Positions 1 through 8,855 of a stretch of DNA of 64,000 bases are shown piece by piece. Both the position numbers and the translations under genes were made by a program. Location: positions 1 to 64,000 of the forward strand of contig FODP01000030.1 of the NCBI GenBank assembly GCA_900110395.1. Direction: 5' to 3'. This DNA comes from Rhodospirillales bacterium URHD0017. Its GTDB lineage: Bacteria > Pseudomonadota > Alphaproteobacteria > Reyranellales > Reyranellaceae. A model generated the notes under the pieces. That model was not told where the DNA came from. It made no database searches and was given only the letters and a program-made list of their open reading frames with translations. The first letter of the stretch is position 1, and the number at the start of each line of letters is the position of its first letter.

Positions 1-198
1 CGCGAGCTGCTGCTGGAGCGCCTGGCTGCGGGTGCGTTCCTGGGCCAGCAATTTCTGCTCGTCCTCGCGGGCCGCGAGCTGCTGGTTCGGGATGACACCA
101 TCCTTCTCCGACAAAGCCAAAGCAAAAGCACGTGCCAAAGAGACGACGTCTTCTTTCGCCTGCAATTTTGCTGATCTAGAAAGCAATCTTCCTAACAT
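1..198 (-). CDS. Coiled-coil protein, N-terminal part, runs off left edge
   Basis: The minus frame is open from an ATG at 198 to the window edge (66 codons). It starts MLGRLLSRSAKLQAKEDVV, followed by an ARAFALAL segment and a Gln/Glu-rich stretch that looks like coiled coil. The block KEDxVxxARAFAxAL also occurs at the start of the peptidoglycan-binding-domain protein at 38669-39919, so the two are probably paralogues or share an N-terminal module. A purine-rich GAAGGA lies just upstream of the ATG. The function is unknown and the C-terminal domains are outside the window. Confidence 0.6.
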   Translation of the reverse strand, partial: MLGRLLSRSAKLQAKEDVVSLARAFALALSEKDGVIPNQQLAAREDEQKLLAQERTRSQALQQQLA

Positions 199-586
199 CA
201 GCCATCCTTCGAAGAAGGGAGCTCTGATCAGAGAATCTCTACACAGCAAATCATAGATAGTAAGTTTAGGTGTCGCAAACTCCAATCAGCTACGGCTTCC
301 CGTCATTTTGAGTTCAGCCAAACGCTGGCGGCAGTCGCAATAGACGAGGTGTCCGCCGGAACGGCTGGGCAAGGGCAGGCACAGCACTGACGTTGAGCCC
401 GCTCGGGGGTGATGATGACGCAAATGCTTGAACTTACCGACCTAATCTCACTGACCGCAAACATGAGCCGGCTCGACCTCAGCGACCTCCGCGACGATGC
501 ATCGGCTCCGTGCAAAACGCATGCTGGCATGGCTAGCAAAGCGGCCGACCGGGGCGGCGGTGTCGCCCCGGTCGTATTCGCGCCTC

Positions 587-921
587 TCAGCGGGCAGATT
601 TTACCTTGTCCTCCCGCTGTGCCTGGTAGGAGACCTGCCGCAGCAGGTTGTCCTCGGTCCAAGTGAGAGAGGTCACCTCGACCACGGCTTCCGGCAGCAC
701 CCAGTGCACCTGAGAGAGCTTGAGGGGCGATCTAAAACGGCTGTCCCTTGGCGGAGGTGCGGTTAGCGGCATCTTCGGCACATGCAGCGGCTTCAGCACG
801 CCCGACAGACGCTTGAGTTCCTTATCGTTTGATGCCGGTGCCGGCGCGGCCCGCATAGAGCAAGCGGCAGTCGCCGGTGTCGTAGCCAAGCAGCAGGGCT
901 CCGAGGTAAGGGCCTCGGGGC
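587..921 (-). pseudogene. ATP-dependent DNA ligase (LigD-type) C-terminal relic
   Basis: Two overlapping minus frames give the end of a LigD/LigC-type ligase. The first reads PYLGALLLGY...LLYAGRAGTG and stops. The second continues with KELKRLSGVLKPL, a SPLKLSQVHWV segment and VEVTSLTWTEDNLLRQVSY. These are the OB-fold and C-terminal motifs of ATP-dependent DNA ligases used in NHEJ-type repair. The nucleotidyltransferase domain with its catalytic lysine is absent, and a frameshift lies near position 830. It is a dead fragment. Assignment is from recognised motifs. Confidence 0.65.
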
Positions 922-1153
922 ACCTGTCCTCGTGAAGGTAGCTTCCCGGCGTCGTCGAGCGCTTACGGCCCCACATAGGCCAGGTCAGTCTGTGCGAGGC
1001 CTAACCATCACAGAGGATTTGGGGGGTGCGCAGCGAGGGCTACCGCATCGTAACCCGCGCGGCGGGCAACCTACGGTGGGGCTCGGTGAATACCCACAAT
1101 GCGCTCGGGCTTGGTAAGCGCCGTGATGTTCTGGTGTGAGGTATGAACGACCC

Positions 1154-1422
1154 GAGGAGGGCCCAAGAAAAGTCCGAGCCGCAATACAGCGACGGGCTCT
1201 TGAACAGCACCTCTCGTAGCTCAAAGCTGACCTCAAGATTCGAGCAAAGTACATAGGTCTACAACGCCAAGCTGTGGCCGACTTAGAGGGTCAGCGCGCT
1301 GCGGCTGCAAGGCAGTTGCTACATGAGGCCGAAGAAAATCAGGCAATCCTTGTCGCTGAGGCGCATCGGGTCGCGAAGGAATTGGCAGCCTTGGCTTGAC
1401 GGGAACTTGCCAAGGAACGGTG
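1154..1422 (+). pseudogene. Possible coiled-coil gene remnant with in-frame stops
   Basis: One plus frame reads as an Ala/Glu/Gln/Lys-rich helix (for example LEGQRAAAARQLLHEAEEN and ILVAEAHRVAKELAALA) but is interrupted by a TAG and a TGA. The heptad-like pattern suggests a decayed coiled-coil protein. No family was recognised, and biased composition could also explain it. Confidence 0.3.
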
Positions 1423-1463
1423 AGTCTGGCGGCTGATCGCCATGGCACAGCGCGTGCTGCTAA

Positions 1464-1682
1464 TCAGCCGCCCTCGTCATCCGCAGGTTCATCGGGGTGG
1501 TGATCGTAGCGGCTGTTGATGTCATCGAGGGCGTGCTCGTTGGCGTACTCGACTAGCTTGTCGTGGTCCATGGCGGCGATCTGGTCGATCTCCTTTTGCG
1601 ACATGTCGCTGAACCAGTACTTGACGCCCTCGCGGATCAGCGTGTTGCGCACGGCTGCATCATCGATGTCGTCAACGGCCAC
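1464..1682 (-). CDS. Small acidic hypothetical protein
   Basis: A 72-residue frame starts at a GTG (VAVDDIDDAAVRNTL) with an AAAGG ribosome-binding site five bases upstream; the frame is open further upstream but that extension is low-complexity. The product is acidic (DEPADDEGG tail) and mostly helical, with KYWFSDMSQKEIDQIAAMDH in the middle. No signal peptide, membrane segment or known domain was seen. It sits among pseudogenes but shows no frame damage. Confidence 0.5.
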   Translation of the reverse strand: MAVDDIDDAAVRNTLIREGVKYWFSDMSQKEIDQIAAMDHDKLVEYANEHALDDINSRYDHHPDEPADDEGG

Positions 1683-2037
1683 GCAGACCTTTAAACACGA
1701 TATGGAACGCCGATGGGCGGCAGCATCGTCATCGTTCCTGCGTACCCCTTCCCGTTCTCGCGCCAAAGCTGCCCCGAACGGTACAGGGCGTGCCAGTATT
1801 CAAAAAGCGGCCGGAAGGGCTTGGACAATTTTTGGACACTGGGCGGGTCGCGAAAGGCTAACTCGTTGATCTATTTACACTATCCTAGGGTGCAGCTACG
1901 CGCTGCCGGTCTCGTAGCCGCTCCGCTGTCAGAGGCTTTCCCCTGCAAGAACTAAACGACCGCCGGCGGCATCGCCTAGACCTAGTGTTGGCGGCTTTCG
2001 CTCGGCCGTCGTCCGATCCTGTTGCTGCGGAAGACGA

Positions 2038-2216
2038 TCGAGCCTCGAGGCGGTCGAGCCACTGTGCGTAATGACTTAGCATAGCCTCCGATGCTCGGCC
2101 TTCCTTTGGACCTCGGCGGCCGTCAGGCCGAGGCCGATCGCCATCACTTCGCGCGACACGCCAATGCGGCGGCGTCGGTCTGCAAAATCTGGGCGATCGG
2201 AACGGTTGGTCAGCAT
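2038..2216 (-). pseudogene. Small HTH-like regulator, frameshifted
   Basis: From the ATG at 2216 the frame reads MLTNRSDRPDFADRRRRIG, then VSREVMAIGLGLTAAEVQ, which has the spacing of a small XRE-like helix-turn-helix. It stops soon after. A second frame continues with MLSHYAQWLDRLEA, the usual end of such proteins. A single frameshift near 2080 separates the halves, so the gene is probably inactive. The HTH assignment is an inference from pattern. Confidence 0.4.
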
Positions 2217-2377
2217 GCGGTATCCTCGCGCTAATCACTCAAGCCTTTCAAGGCTTGGACGCTCTGCGATTGCGACTTGGCGCACATGGGTCTTCGGTGC
2301 CTGTGTCTTTATTAGGTCAATAGACACACTGTGCTTGTCTGTCTGGCGCGCCTGGCATCGTGTGCTAGCCTTCCGGG

Positions 2378-2475
2378 GTCGATACCCCTCCCAATGAAAG
2401 AAAGTCGGCCGAGAAACCGCGCCTCCGTATGACGCGCGCAGGGAGGAGAACCATGTCTCAAGTGTTCGCACTGGC
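2378..2475 (+). repeat. Diverged direct repeat, copy 1
   Basis: This stretch matches 8711-8806 in the same orientation. The best-conserved part is gaggagaaccatgtctcaag plus the following tg, and caagcattggtcttct follows in both. Upstream, a TCGAT-centred C-rich block is also shared. The copy here contains the intact 28-codon ORF at 2453. Confidence 0.6.
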
Positions 2476-2539
2476 AAGCATTGGTCTTCTTGTCGTGGCT
2501 GCTCTGGAAACGATTACGCTGGCCTTTTTTGTTTGGTAG
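2453..2539 (+). CDS. 28-residue single-pass membrane microprotein (putative)
   Basis: An ATG preceded by GGGAGGAGAACC (a strong ribosome-binding site) opens a 28-codon frame. It begins MSQVFALASIGLLVVAALE and ends TITLAFFVW. Almost the whole peptide is hydrophobic and could form one transmembrane helix. The related sequence at 8782 keeps the ribosome-binding site and start but loses the hydrophobic part by a shift. Whether it is translated is unknown; it could also be a leader peptide. Confidence 0.4.
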   Translation: MSQVFALASIGLLVVAALETITLAFFVW

Positions 2540-2613
2540 GGGGCTCGGCAAGTTTCGGGGGTTAAGAACCGGCCCTTCCGCGATATTGAGATGAAAAAAG
2601 AACCCGTGATCTG

Positions 2614-3091
2614 ATGTGGCGTCTCTGTCTTCTGGCCTTCTGGCTGCCCCTTGTGGCGCACGCACAGACCGATGACGCGTCACTCCCCGATCGACCGCAA
2701 AACCGCGCTTCCAAGTCATAGACGGCGATATCGTCAAGTTTGGTCCTCAGCTCGTGCGGCTGTTCGGCATCGACGCACCGGAGAAGGGCCAAGCTTGCGC
2801 GCTGGCCAGTGGCACCCTGGACCTCTCGCAAATAAGGCGCTTGAGGATTCCATTGCTGGCCGACCGGGGATCTGCAAGCAGGTGACTACGACGCTCGCAA
2901 CAAACGCCCCGTCGGCCAGTGCTTCGCTGGAGAGGATGACCTCCAGGCGATGATGGTGTCCGCAGGATGGGCTTGGGCGATATGCGCCCGAGGAGAAAGA
3001 GTCGCTCGCCGCGAAGCTAGGGGTGCACGGCCATCGTTGCGTGCTGCCGTGGGAGTGGCGGGCGCAGCAGCGAGCGAAAGGTGGACAATGA
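2614..3091 (+). pseudogene. Staphylococcal-nuclease-like (SNase) secreted nuclease, frameshifted
   Basis: The ATG at 2614 encodes a signal peptide (MWRLCLLAFWLPLVAHAQ). Successive frames then give the SNase fold: FQVIDGDIVKFG, LVRLFGIDAPEKGQAC (family motif with the active-site region), ALEDSIAGRPGICKQV, YDARNKRPVGQCF, MMVSAGWAWA and a tail PWEWRAQQR. Each block is in a different frame from its neighbour, so at least four indels have accumulated. The order and spacing match an intact alphaproteobacterial thermonuclease homologue of about 160 residues. It is a clear relic. Confidence 0.8.
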
Positions 3092-3460
3092 GCTGCGTGG
3101 CCTGATGCGTAGTGGCGCTCGCTCCGTACCTGGTCGCGTACGCAGCGGCATTGCAGTCTCTGCAGATTGAGCAGCGCCTGAAGATGCGGTGGTCGTTGTC
3201 AAGTTGCACTGAACACCCCGCTCTAGTCTTCAACATTGCCAGGACCAACGGCCACACTCTCGTCACGTTTGCCGCTCGCAATCTCACGCCCTGGATGCCA
3301 ACACAGACTTGGACCGGCGCACTGCGTGCGGGACTTGTAAGTGAGAAAGACTCTAACAGAGACGGCCTCGCCTCGGTGCCGGGCATTGGCCAGCAGCGTC
3401 CTACTACCGCCCGGCAAGCCGACGCCGAGGCGCACCCGCCAAAATGGGGGAACGCGTGAA

Positions 3461-4181
3461 GTGCTCGACGTAGTCCTTGTTGATGACGACGACCTCTATC
3501 GGGAAGTCCTGTCTGCGGACCTGGCGGATCGGGGATTTTCGGTCTCGTGCTTTGCTGAGGGGCTTCCTTGCTCCATGCCCTGAGCAATGGCTTGGAGGCG
3601 AAAATAGGTCTGCTCGACTGGGCTTTGCCGGTAATTTCAGGGCTCGATCTGATGCGCTCTCTGAAAGAGCGGCGGATTGGACTGCCAGTCGTCATCCTGA
3701 CGGGATACTCCTTGGCCGAGCGGGAATTGCAGGCGCTGAATCACGGAGCAGTCGATTTCGTCGCCAAGTCCCGCGGCGCAGACGTGCTGGCCCACCGTTT
3801 GCGCGCGATCCTCGATGGGCATCGGCAGATGCCTGCCGCGGCGATGCCCCAGGTCGACGTCGAGCCCGAGATAGAAAGTCATGGCGAGCTGGCCTTTCAG
3901 CGGCGCACGGCGCGCGCCCTGTGGCGAGGGCAGGACGTTGGCTTGACTGTCCCGAGTACAACGTCTTGACGCTACTGGTATCGGATGCGAGCCCCCAAAC
4001 CTACCGCGCCATCTACGACACCGTGCACTTTGCCGGCTTCATCGCCGGCGCAGGCGGGGACTACCCGACAAATGTCCGCGCGTTCATGAGGCGGGTTCGT
4101 CAGAAATTCGTGGCGGTCGATCCCGGCTTTTCAGCGATCAAGAATGTCCGACTTGTCGGCTACCGGTGGCTCGCCCCTTAA
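3461..4181 (+). pseudogene. ChvI-like OmpR-family response regulator, frameshifted
   Basis: A GTG at 3461 starts the receiver domain (VVLVDDDDLYREVLSADL). After a shift near 3565 the receiver continues as LLDWALPVISGLDLMRSL and LPVVILTGYS, giving the acidic pocket and the phosphoacceptor region. A second shift near 3945 leads into the winged-helix DNA-binding domain: EYNVLTLLVSDA, TYRAIYDTVHFAGFIAG, NVRAFMRRVRQKF, ending GYRWLAP. This domain order and the TYRAIYD..HF.GFIAG block are typical of ChvI-type regulators. No sensor kinase is adjacent. Two shifts make it a pseudogene unless they are sequencing errors. Confidence 0.75.
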
Positions 4182-4870
4182 CTCCACTGCTTCTGAAACG
4201 TGTTGCAAACTCATCACACGATGCGAGGCACGCGCGGTAGACCGCGTAAGCCTCTGTTGAGCGCACTCAGGCTGGTGCCCACATGCACATTTCCCACCAG
4301 CTACTGCTGCCGGGCACGCATTCGTCACAACCCGGTAATCGGCACCTATGGCATAGACCTGCGCCGTCTTCGGCAAGGGAGAGCCCATTGCGGGAATGCC
4401 TGGACTACCTCGTCACCGTGTTACTCTTGTCATGCGTTGTGGCCGTTGGCCTGACAATGCTTTTCCCCTTCTAGCTTTCACGGCGGCACAGCAGCCATCG
4501 CTAGGGTCCCTCCTTGAGACGCGAGGCCCGCCTTTACTGCTCAAGCCTCCCCGCTAGCCGGTAGAGTTCGGCGCCCGATCAGCGAGACATTGGCGAAAGC
4601 ACTGAGCGAGGCAAAGCCGACCTTGGAGAAGTCGGCGGCCAAAGTTTGAACGACGGCAGCTCTGGCCAACTTAGGATCTACTTCTGCTGTAAGTCGCCTT
4701 GAGGCGACGTACAAAGCGCCCTTTTGCGGTACCTGCGAGGCGCCGACGGGCGCCTGTACGCGGGTCGTCCGCCGATAGGCGGGTGGTTGTCCTTGGGACG
4801 GCCGCAGTGTCCACACCACTCTCTGCGTGGTCGGAGCCCGTACGGGGGCCCGCCTTTTTTTTGATCCAGG

Positions 4871-5125
4871 CTAGTTTGCGGACTTGTCTCCGCTCGCGGC
4901 TGCCGGCCCACCAGTGCTTAGGATCAGAATGCTGCGGAAGTGCTTGGCGTTGCCGCAGAGCGCGGCAACATCAGGCACCTTTTCGCCCTTCAGTTCGTAA
5001 AGAAGGGCAAGGCTTTTGGCGCCGATCCTCGGAATTATCGCAAGTTCCAGACTGTTCGCGCTTTGCAGATCCTTGACAGTGAGGACGCCGGCGTTAGCCA
5101 AGGCCCGGGCGCTAGCGAGCGTCAA
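4871..5125 (-). CDS. Helix-hairpin-helix-like hypothetical protein
   Basis: The 84-residue frame begins MTLASARALANAGVLTVKDL and contains SLELAIIPRIGAKSLALLYEL. The pattern 'aNaGv.tv.dL ... ipriGaksl..l' resembles DNA-binding helix-hairpin-helix repeats. The remaining C-terminal part is Gly/Ala/Ser-rich. No ribosome-binding site is convincing, and the true start may lie upstream in a lost part of the gene. It may be an intact small protein or the tail of a larger one. Confidence 0.4.
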   Translation of the reverse strand: MTLASARALANAGVLTVKDLQSANSLELAIIPRIGAKSLALLYELKGEKVPDVAALCGNAKHFRSILILSTGGPAAASGDKSAN

Positions 5126-5439
5126 TCCTCGGCTCTGCCAAGCCTTGGAAGCGAGCCAGTACTCCTCGAACGAGTTCGGTTTGGACCTGCCAGACAGGTG
5201 CCCCTCACATCGCCTCGGATGCGGCTTTCGGGGCTATAGCGCTTACCGTTCAGCTTTCACAATACAAGAGATTCTCGGGCTCGCGATTGGCGCTCACATC
5301 GAGACGACGCCTTGGAAGCGTAGAAGAATCGCGGGTAGAATCGAAATTGCATGCTCGTCAGTGAAACAAATCTAGCTTATCTCAGGCGCCATTGGATCTG
5401 TTTCAGCATCGATATTTGAAGTCGTTTTGGGGGACTCGT

Positions 5440-5835
5440 ATGCCGCTGCATTGTACGGTGTTGCCGGACGAGGGTTTGGCTCTGGTCGCCGGCGAGGGGC
5501 ACGTCACGCGCTCCGACATAAAGGGATGCCTTTCGTTGTTTAAGGGCCAACCGGTCGATCGATACGGCAAGCTGATCAATCTAGTTCATGCTCATCTAGT
5601 CCTAGGCCCGGTCGACATTGAGACCATCGCCCATTGCCTGCGCCGGTATTGCGCCAAACCGTTCCCGGGGCCCATCGCCCTTGCCGTGCACAACTCCTAC
5701 AACCTCGATATGGCCATTCTGCTCAAGCAGCGCGTGCCGCCGGGAAAGTTTCGCGTCTTTCCTGACACTGGATCTGCGTTCCGATGGTTGCAACAGGCCG
5801 CCGTGCCGGGAGAGGCCATGAGGATGACTTCCTAA
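5440..5835 (+). CDS. STAS/SpoIIAA-like hypothetical protein
   Basis: The ATG at 5440 follows GGGGGAC with five-base spacing; an upstream in-frame ATG at 5392 lacks this. The 131-residue product (MPLHCTVLPDEGLALVAGEG...) has alternating short strands and helices like STAS/SpoIIAA-like proteins: a VxGEGHVTRSDI segment, a YGKLINLVHA strand, a long helix and a C-terminal FRWLQQA helix. The protein at 57449-57862 has the same layout and is a likely paralogue. No catalytic residues are evident. Role unknown, possibly regulatory or lipid-binding. Confidence 0.65.
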   Translation: MPLHCTVLPDEGLALVAGEGHVTRSDIKGCLSLFKGQPVDRYGKLINLVHAHLVLGPVDIETIAHCLRRYCAKPFPGPIALAVHNSYNLDMAILLKQRVPPGKFRVFPDTGSAFRWLQQAAVPGEAMRMTS

Positions 5836-5892
5836 GTCTCTGTCTTCGGAACAAACGTCACTTTTCGACAGTCTAGACGACGTGCGTCCGGT

Positions 5893-6522
5893 TCATCGCC
5901 ACTGCCACCAGCGGCGGCGTTCCGTGGCTCGCTGCGCTACGTTCAGCTCACGCTGCAGCCGCGTCACCATGTCTTCAGTGTTCTGCAGCCGCGCCTGCTG
6001 TTCGCGCAGACTGATGTGAGCTTGAGCGGCCCGTTCCTGTACGGCTTGATGTTCCCTGCGGCTGTGATCCGCCTGTTGCTGCGCGACTCGACGGTCCGCT
6101 GCTTCTCGCTCCAGAGCAACCTCGTTTGCGGCAGACCTGCCCCGCAGTTCGGCCGCCTCGGACTGCGCAGCAGCAAGCTGGTCGCGTAGCGTCTCGTTCG
6201 CCGCGCGCGCGACTGCCAGCTCGGCCGACAGCCGTTCGATCACCGCCTGCAGCGGGGCGACGGCGGCCGCTATGCCTTCGCCAAGCGTGACGGCATCTGC
6301 AGCAGGTGCCGCCGTCTCCCGTCGTTTACGCGGCTTCTGCGGGCCGGCGGCAAGCACTTCGGCCGGGACGCAGACTTCCGTTTCCAGCGTGTCGTTTCTG
6401 GTCCGACGTGGCCATTTCCCGCGTCGGGCGCGGGATGCTGCGGCGCTGGCGCTGCGTAAGCCCAGCCGCTCGGCCACCTGCTGATAGGTCAGCCACGCCG
6501 TGATGGGGACGACATCAGACAT
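5893..6522 (-). CDS. KfrA-like HTH plus coiled-coil protein
   Basis: The ATG at 6522 (MSDVVPITAWLTYQQVAERL) is preferred over one 50 codons upstream because the added segment is low-complexity and overlaps the decayed gene on the other strand. Residues about 10-60 look like a helix-turn-helix (YQQVAERLGLRSASAAASRA, then a basic KWPRRTRND). Residues about 75-205 form a continuous Ala/Gln/Glu/Arg-rich coiled coil, ending WWQWR. This layout resembles KfrA-type DNA-binding proteins of plasmids and other mobile elements. It is divergent from the DUF5681 relic at 6623, consistent with mobile-element origin. Confidence 0.55.
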   Translation of the reverse strand: MSDVVPITAWLTYQQVAERLGLRSASAAASRARRGKWPRRTRNDTLETEVCVPAEVLAAGPQKPRKRRETAAPAADAVTLGEGIAAAVAPLQAVIERLSAELAVARAANETLRDQLAAAQSEAAELRGRSAANEVALEREAADRRVAQQQADHSRREHQAVQERAAQAHISLREQQARLQNTEDMVTRLQRELNVAQRATERRRWWQWR

Positions 6523-6622
6523 AATTGCAAGGATGCCGATGGTTTTGGTCGACGACAAGCAGGTCGAGCCCAGCCCTCCGTTTCCACAGCCCGTTCGCCG
6601 AACAAATCTGAATACTGCTGGC

Positions 6623-6960
6623 ATGCCTGAGCGGACCCCGACCGGCCAGTTCATGCCCGGCCACACCGGCAATCCAGTCAGCCGTCCTGGTTATCGGCCG
6701 AAGTGCGGGCGAGACTGTCAGCGCTATCGCTTCCGGCCGTGCAGGTGCTTGCTGGCGCGCTGCGAGGCGATGATGCACGGGTGAGGGTGGTCGCAGCCGC
6801 TCACATCCTGGACCGCCTGTGAGGCCGCCCGGCTCAGGTGACAGACCTGACGCTGAAGGCTGAAGCCATCGATGCGCCAGCGGCTCACCTCGCCGCGCTG
6901 GTCGCGGCAGCAAGGCTGCGCGATCCAAGAATCACTCACGTGAAGGGAGATATGGAATGA
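6623..6960 (+). pseudogene. DUF5681-type phage-like protein, degraded
   Basis: The N-terminus MPERTPTGQFMPGHTGNP matches the DUF5681 signature (GxFxPGxSGNPxGRP). After a frameshift near 6705 the sequence continues LPAVQVLAGALRGDDARVRV and AAAHILDRL, then meets an in-frame TGA at 6821 and continues GRPAQVTDL to 6960. Proteins of this type often accompany phage terminase genes. One frameshift plus one nonsense codon make it inactive. Confidence 0.55.
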
Positions 6961-7333
6961 TCCGCAGGTCTACCCGCGCCCGCTCCGTCGTCGCGTCGAC
7001 CACGCCGCCAGACGTTCGACGGCATTTCCTGTCGGCTTTATCGCCTTAGGCACACCGCTTCACAACGGCACAGCCAGTTCCCTTTCCTGCCAAGGCCCAT
7101 GGCGCGAGGCGAAATTGCGGCCGCGCTTTATCCGTTGCGAGGCGATTTAGGGGCGACAGGGATGTGGTTTTGCTGCGGAGCGTATGAACCCCGGCGCGGT
7201 TCGCGTGATGTGTGGGTCACGCGGACGGCGTTGCGTACGCGTGGTGGCGGGCGGTCGTGAGGCCGCCCGTCGCGGGGACATGCCGCCAATGTGGCTACAC
7301 AACGCGCAGCAGTAGCGCTTTCAGAGAGGGAAA
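6961..7333. other. Intergenic stretch without recognised gene
   Basis: About 370 bases, GC-rich, with no supported ORF, RNA or repeat. The last bases carry the ribosome-binding site AGAGAGGGAAA of the gene at 7334. Confidence 0.5.
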
Positions 7334-7675
7334 ATGCGGTGCTTCTTCATGCGAGCCGGTCGGATCGCAGGCGTGACGTTCCTAAAGTCCGGGCCAGATG
7401 ACGCGCTAACACAGGAAGCCAGAAGGGCTTTTGAGCAGCATAAGGGCCAGCAGTTTGACGGCTTCGAGGTGTGGGACGGCACCCGGTTTGTTTACCGGTC
7501 CGACATAACCATTACCCCAAGCGACACTGAGCGGGCGAGCGGGGCGAAGGCCGCCGATGCTGGAAGGAACCGGCATCCACAGGCGCGTCTATCGCTTTCG
7601 CTCTTTCTCATCGACCGGCTGCTGGCCTCGACAGGAATTAACAGGCCCAGCGTGTGCGTCATGGGCTCTTACTGA
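7334..7675 (+). CDS. Hypothetical protein, C-terminus possibly shifted
   Basis: The ATG at 7334 follows GAGAGGGAAA. The first 55 residues (MRCFFMRAGRIAGVTFLKSG, then ALTQEARRAFEQHKGQQFDG and FEVWDGTRFVYR) look like a compact small protein. After about residue 60 the sequence becomes low-complexity, which suggests a frameshift or a lost stop codon. No known domain was assigned with certainty. Confidence 0.5.
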   Translation: MRCFFMRAGRIAGVTFLKSGPDDALTQEARRAFEQHKGQQFDGFEVWDGTRFVYRSDITITPSDTERASGAKAADAGRNRHPQARLSLSLFLIDRLLASTGINRPSVCVMGSY

Positions 7676-7707
7676 TCCTCGCCCAGTGCTACACTTTGTG
7701 TAGCAAC

Positions 7708-7863
7708 GTGCGCCGCAAGATCCTTTGCCAGGTCACCACCCGACGCGGGACGCCCTGCCAATGCAAGGCGATCAGAACCAAGCGCGGGGCAATGCGATGC
7801 AGGCTTCACGGCGGGCTGTCGACAGGGCCGAAATCCGCAGAGGGCAAGGCTTGGCGACTGTAA
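7708..7863 (+). pseudogene. HGG-motif phage-like small protein, truncated
   Basis: From a GTG at 7708 the frame reads VRRKILCQVTTRRGTPCQ, then CKAIRTKRGAMRCRLHGG and LSTGPKSAEGKA before a stop. The Cys-x-Cys/Cys-x-LHGGLSTGPK signature is common in small phage or prophage proteins located near DUF5681 proteins. The normal C-terminal helix after AEGKA is missing here, probably through an indel. Confidence 0.5.
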
Positions 7864-8710
7864 AGCGACCCCAAGCGAGTGGCCGCCGACCATCTTGCAG
7901 CTATTTCCGCGCACTACGCGCGGGCGCGCGCGTGTTATGGGGTTTTACGATAATCAGCAAGCCCGAAACCGTCAAAGACGCGCTCATGATGTCCGCTCGC
8001 GCGGCGGTGAAGCGTGAGGTTGCCATCAACATGGACGAACGTGGCGACTATCACGCCAGCTACGAGCGTGCCGAAGCGGCCGAGATGGACAAGGTAGCCG
8101 ATGATTTCCGTGATCCTCGATCGCACGCGTTGAACCTGCTCGGGCCTCTGCCACCAAAACCCGGCAACGGTGGCGAGCTGCTGATGGTCACGCGCGATCT
8201 GCAAGCGGACGTTCCCGGTTTGATCGACACCGTGCGCGAGCGGCCCAGCATGTGGCTGCCGAGGCGTCAGAAAGTCGCCTGCGTCTAACGGGCAACTCGA
8301 TGGTGCTGGCAGTCGACGCGGCCGAATGCATCAAGGCCCGAAACAGCCTAGAAAGGATGCTTACCCATGAACTGGCAGCGTACCGGCAGCGATTCGAGGA
8401 ACAATCGATCCCGGTCGGCAACGTACCTGGCGTGCTTAGCCTCCAGTTGCCTCAGAAACATCTTTGCCGCTTAAATCATGGCCGCCGCGATAGGCGATGT
8501 TCTCCTCCATCCGCTGCAAGAGTGCTTCGACCGCTTGCAGCCGCTGGCGCAGAGTAAATCGGTCCATTCCGGCACCTTAGCAGTTAGAATCGCCGCTAGG
8601 GCCGGTTTTTGACAGCGGTTTTGGCCCTCGGCTGGACTCGGGGACTCACCCGCCCGACAAAACGCTCCGGCGAGTCTGACTTTGACTCTAGCGGCTATCG
8701 TGCCGTAGCG
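7864..8710. other. Decayed region without a supportable gene
   Basis: Open frames exist (for example around 7950-8285 and 8290-8440, the latter containing AAECIKARNSLERMLTHELA) but none has a convincing start, family or conserved frame. This looks like further degraded accessory DNA between the HGG relic and the second direct repeat. Confidence 0.4.
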
Positions 8711-8806
8711 TTGTTGGGTTCGATCCCCCTCCAACTAAGACAGTCGAGCGTCCGTGCCTTTGGCTGACCCGGAGGAGAACCATGTCTCAAGTGCTCGACC
8801 CGCAAG
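8711..8806 (+). repeat. Diverged direct repeat, copy 2
   Basis: Matches 2378-2475. The block gaggagaaccatgtctcaag is identical and is followed by a diverged version of the same reading frame, which reads MSQVLDPQALVFSPVSVR and is no longer hydrophobic. The upstream gggttcgatccccctcca looks like a tRNA T-arm and acceptor 3' end, but the stem does not pair properly. Confidence 0.6.
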
Positions 8807-8855
8807 CATTGGTCTTCTCGCCGGTCAGCGTTCGCTAGCCCACTAGGTCGGTACA

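Noticed and set aside
4815..4870. T-run after cccgtacggg as a terminator
   Set aside because: The T-tract is real but the stem is too weak and no plus-strand gene ends just upstream.
8711..8740. tRNA-like gggttcgatccccctcca
   Set aside because: It resembles a T-arm and acceptor end but the stem does not pair over five bases and no anticodon or D arm lies upstream. At most it is a remnant attachment-type sequence.
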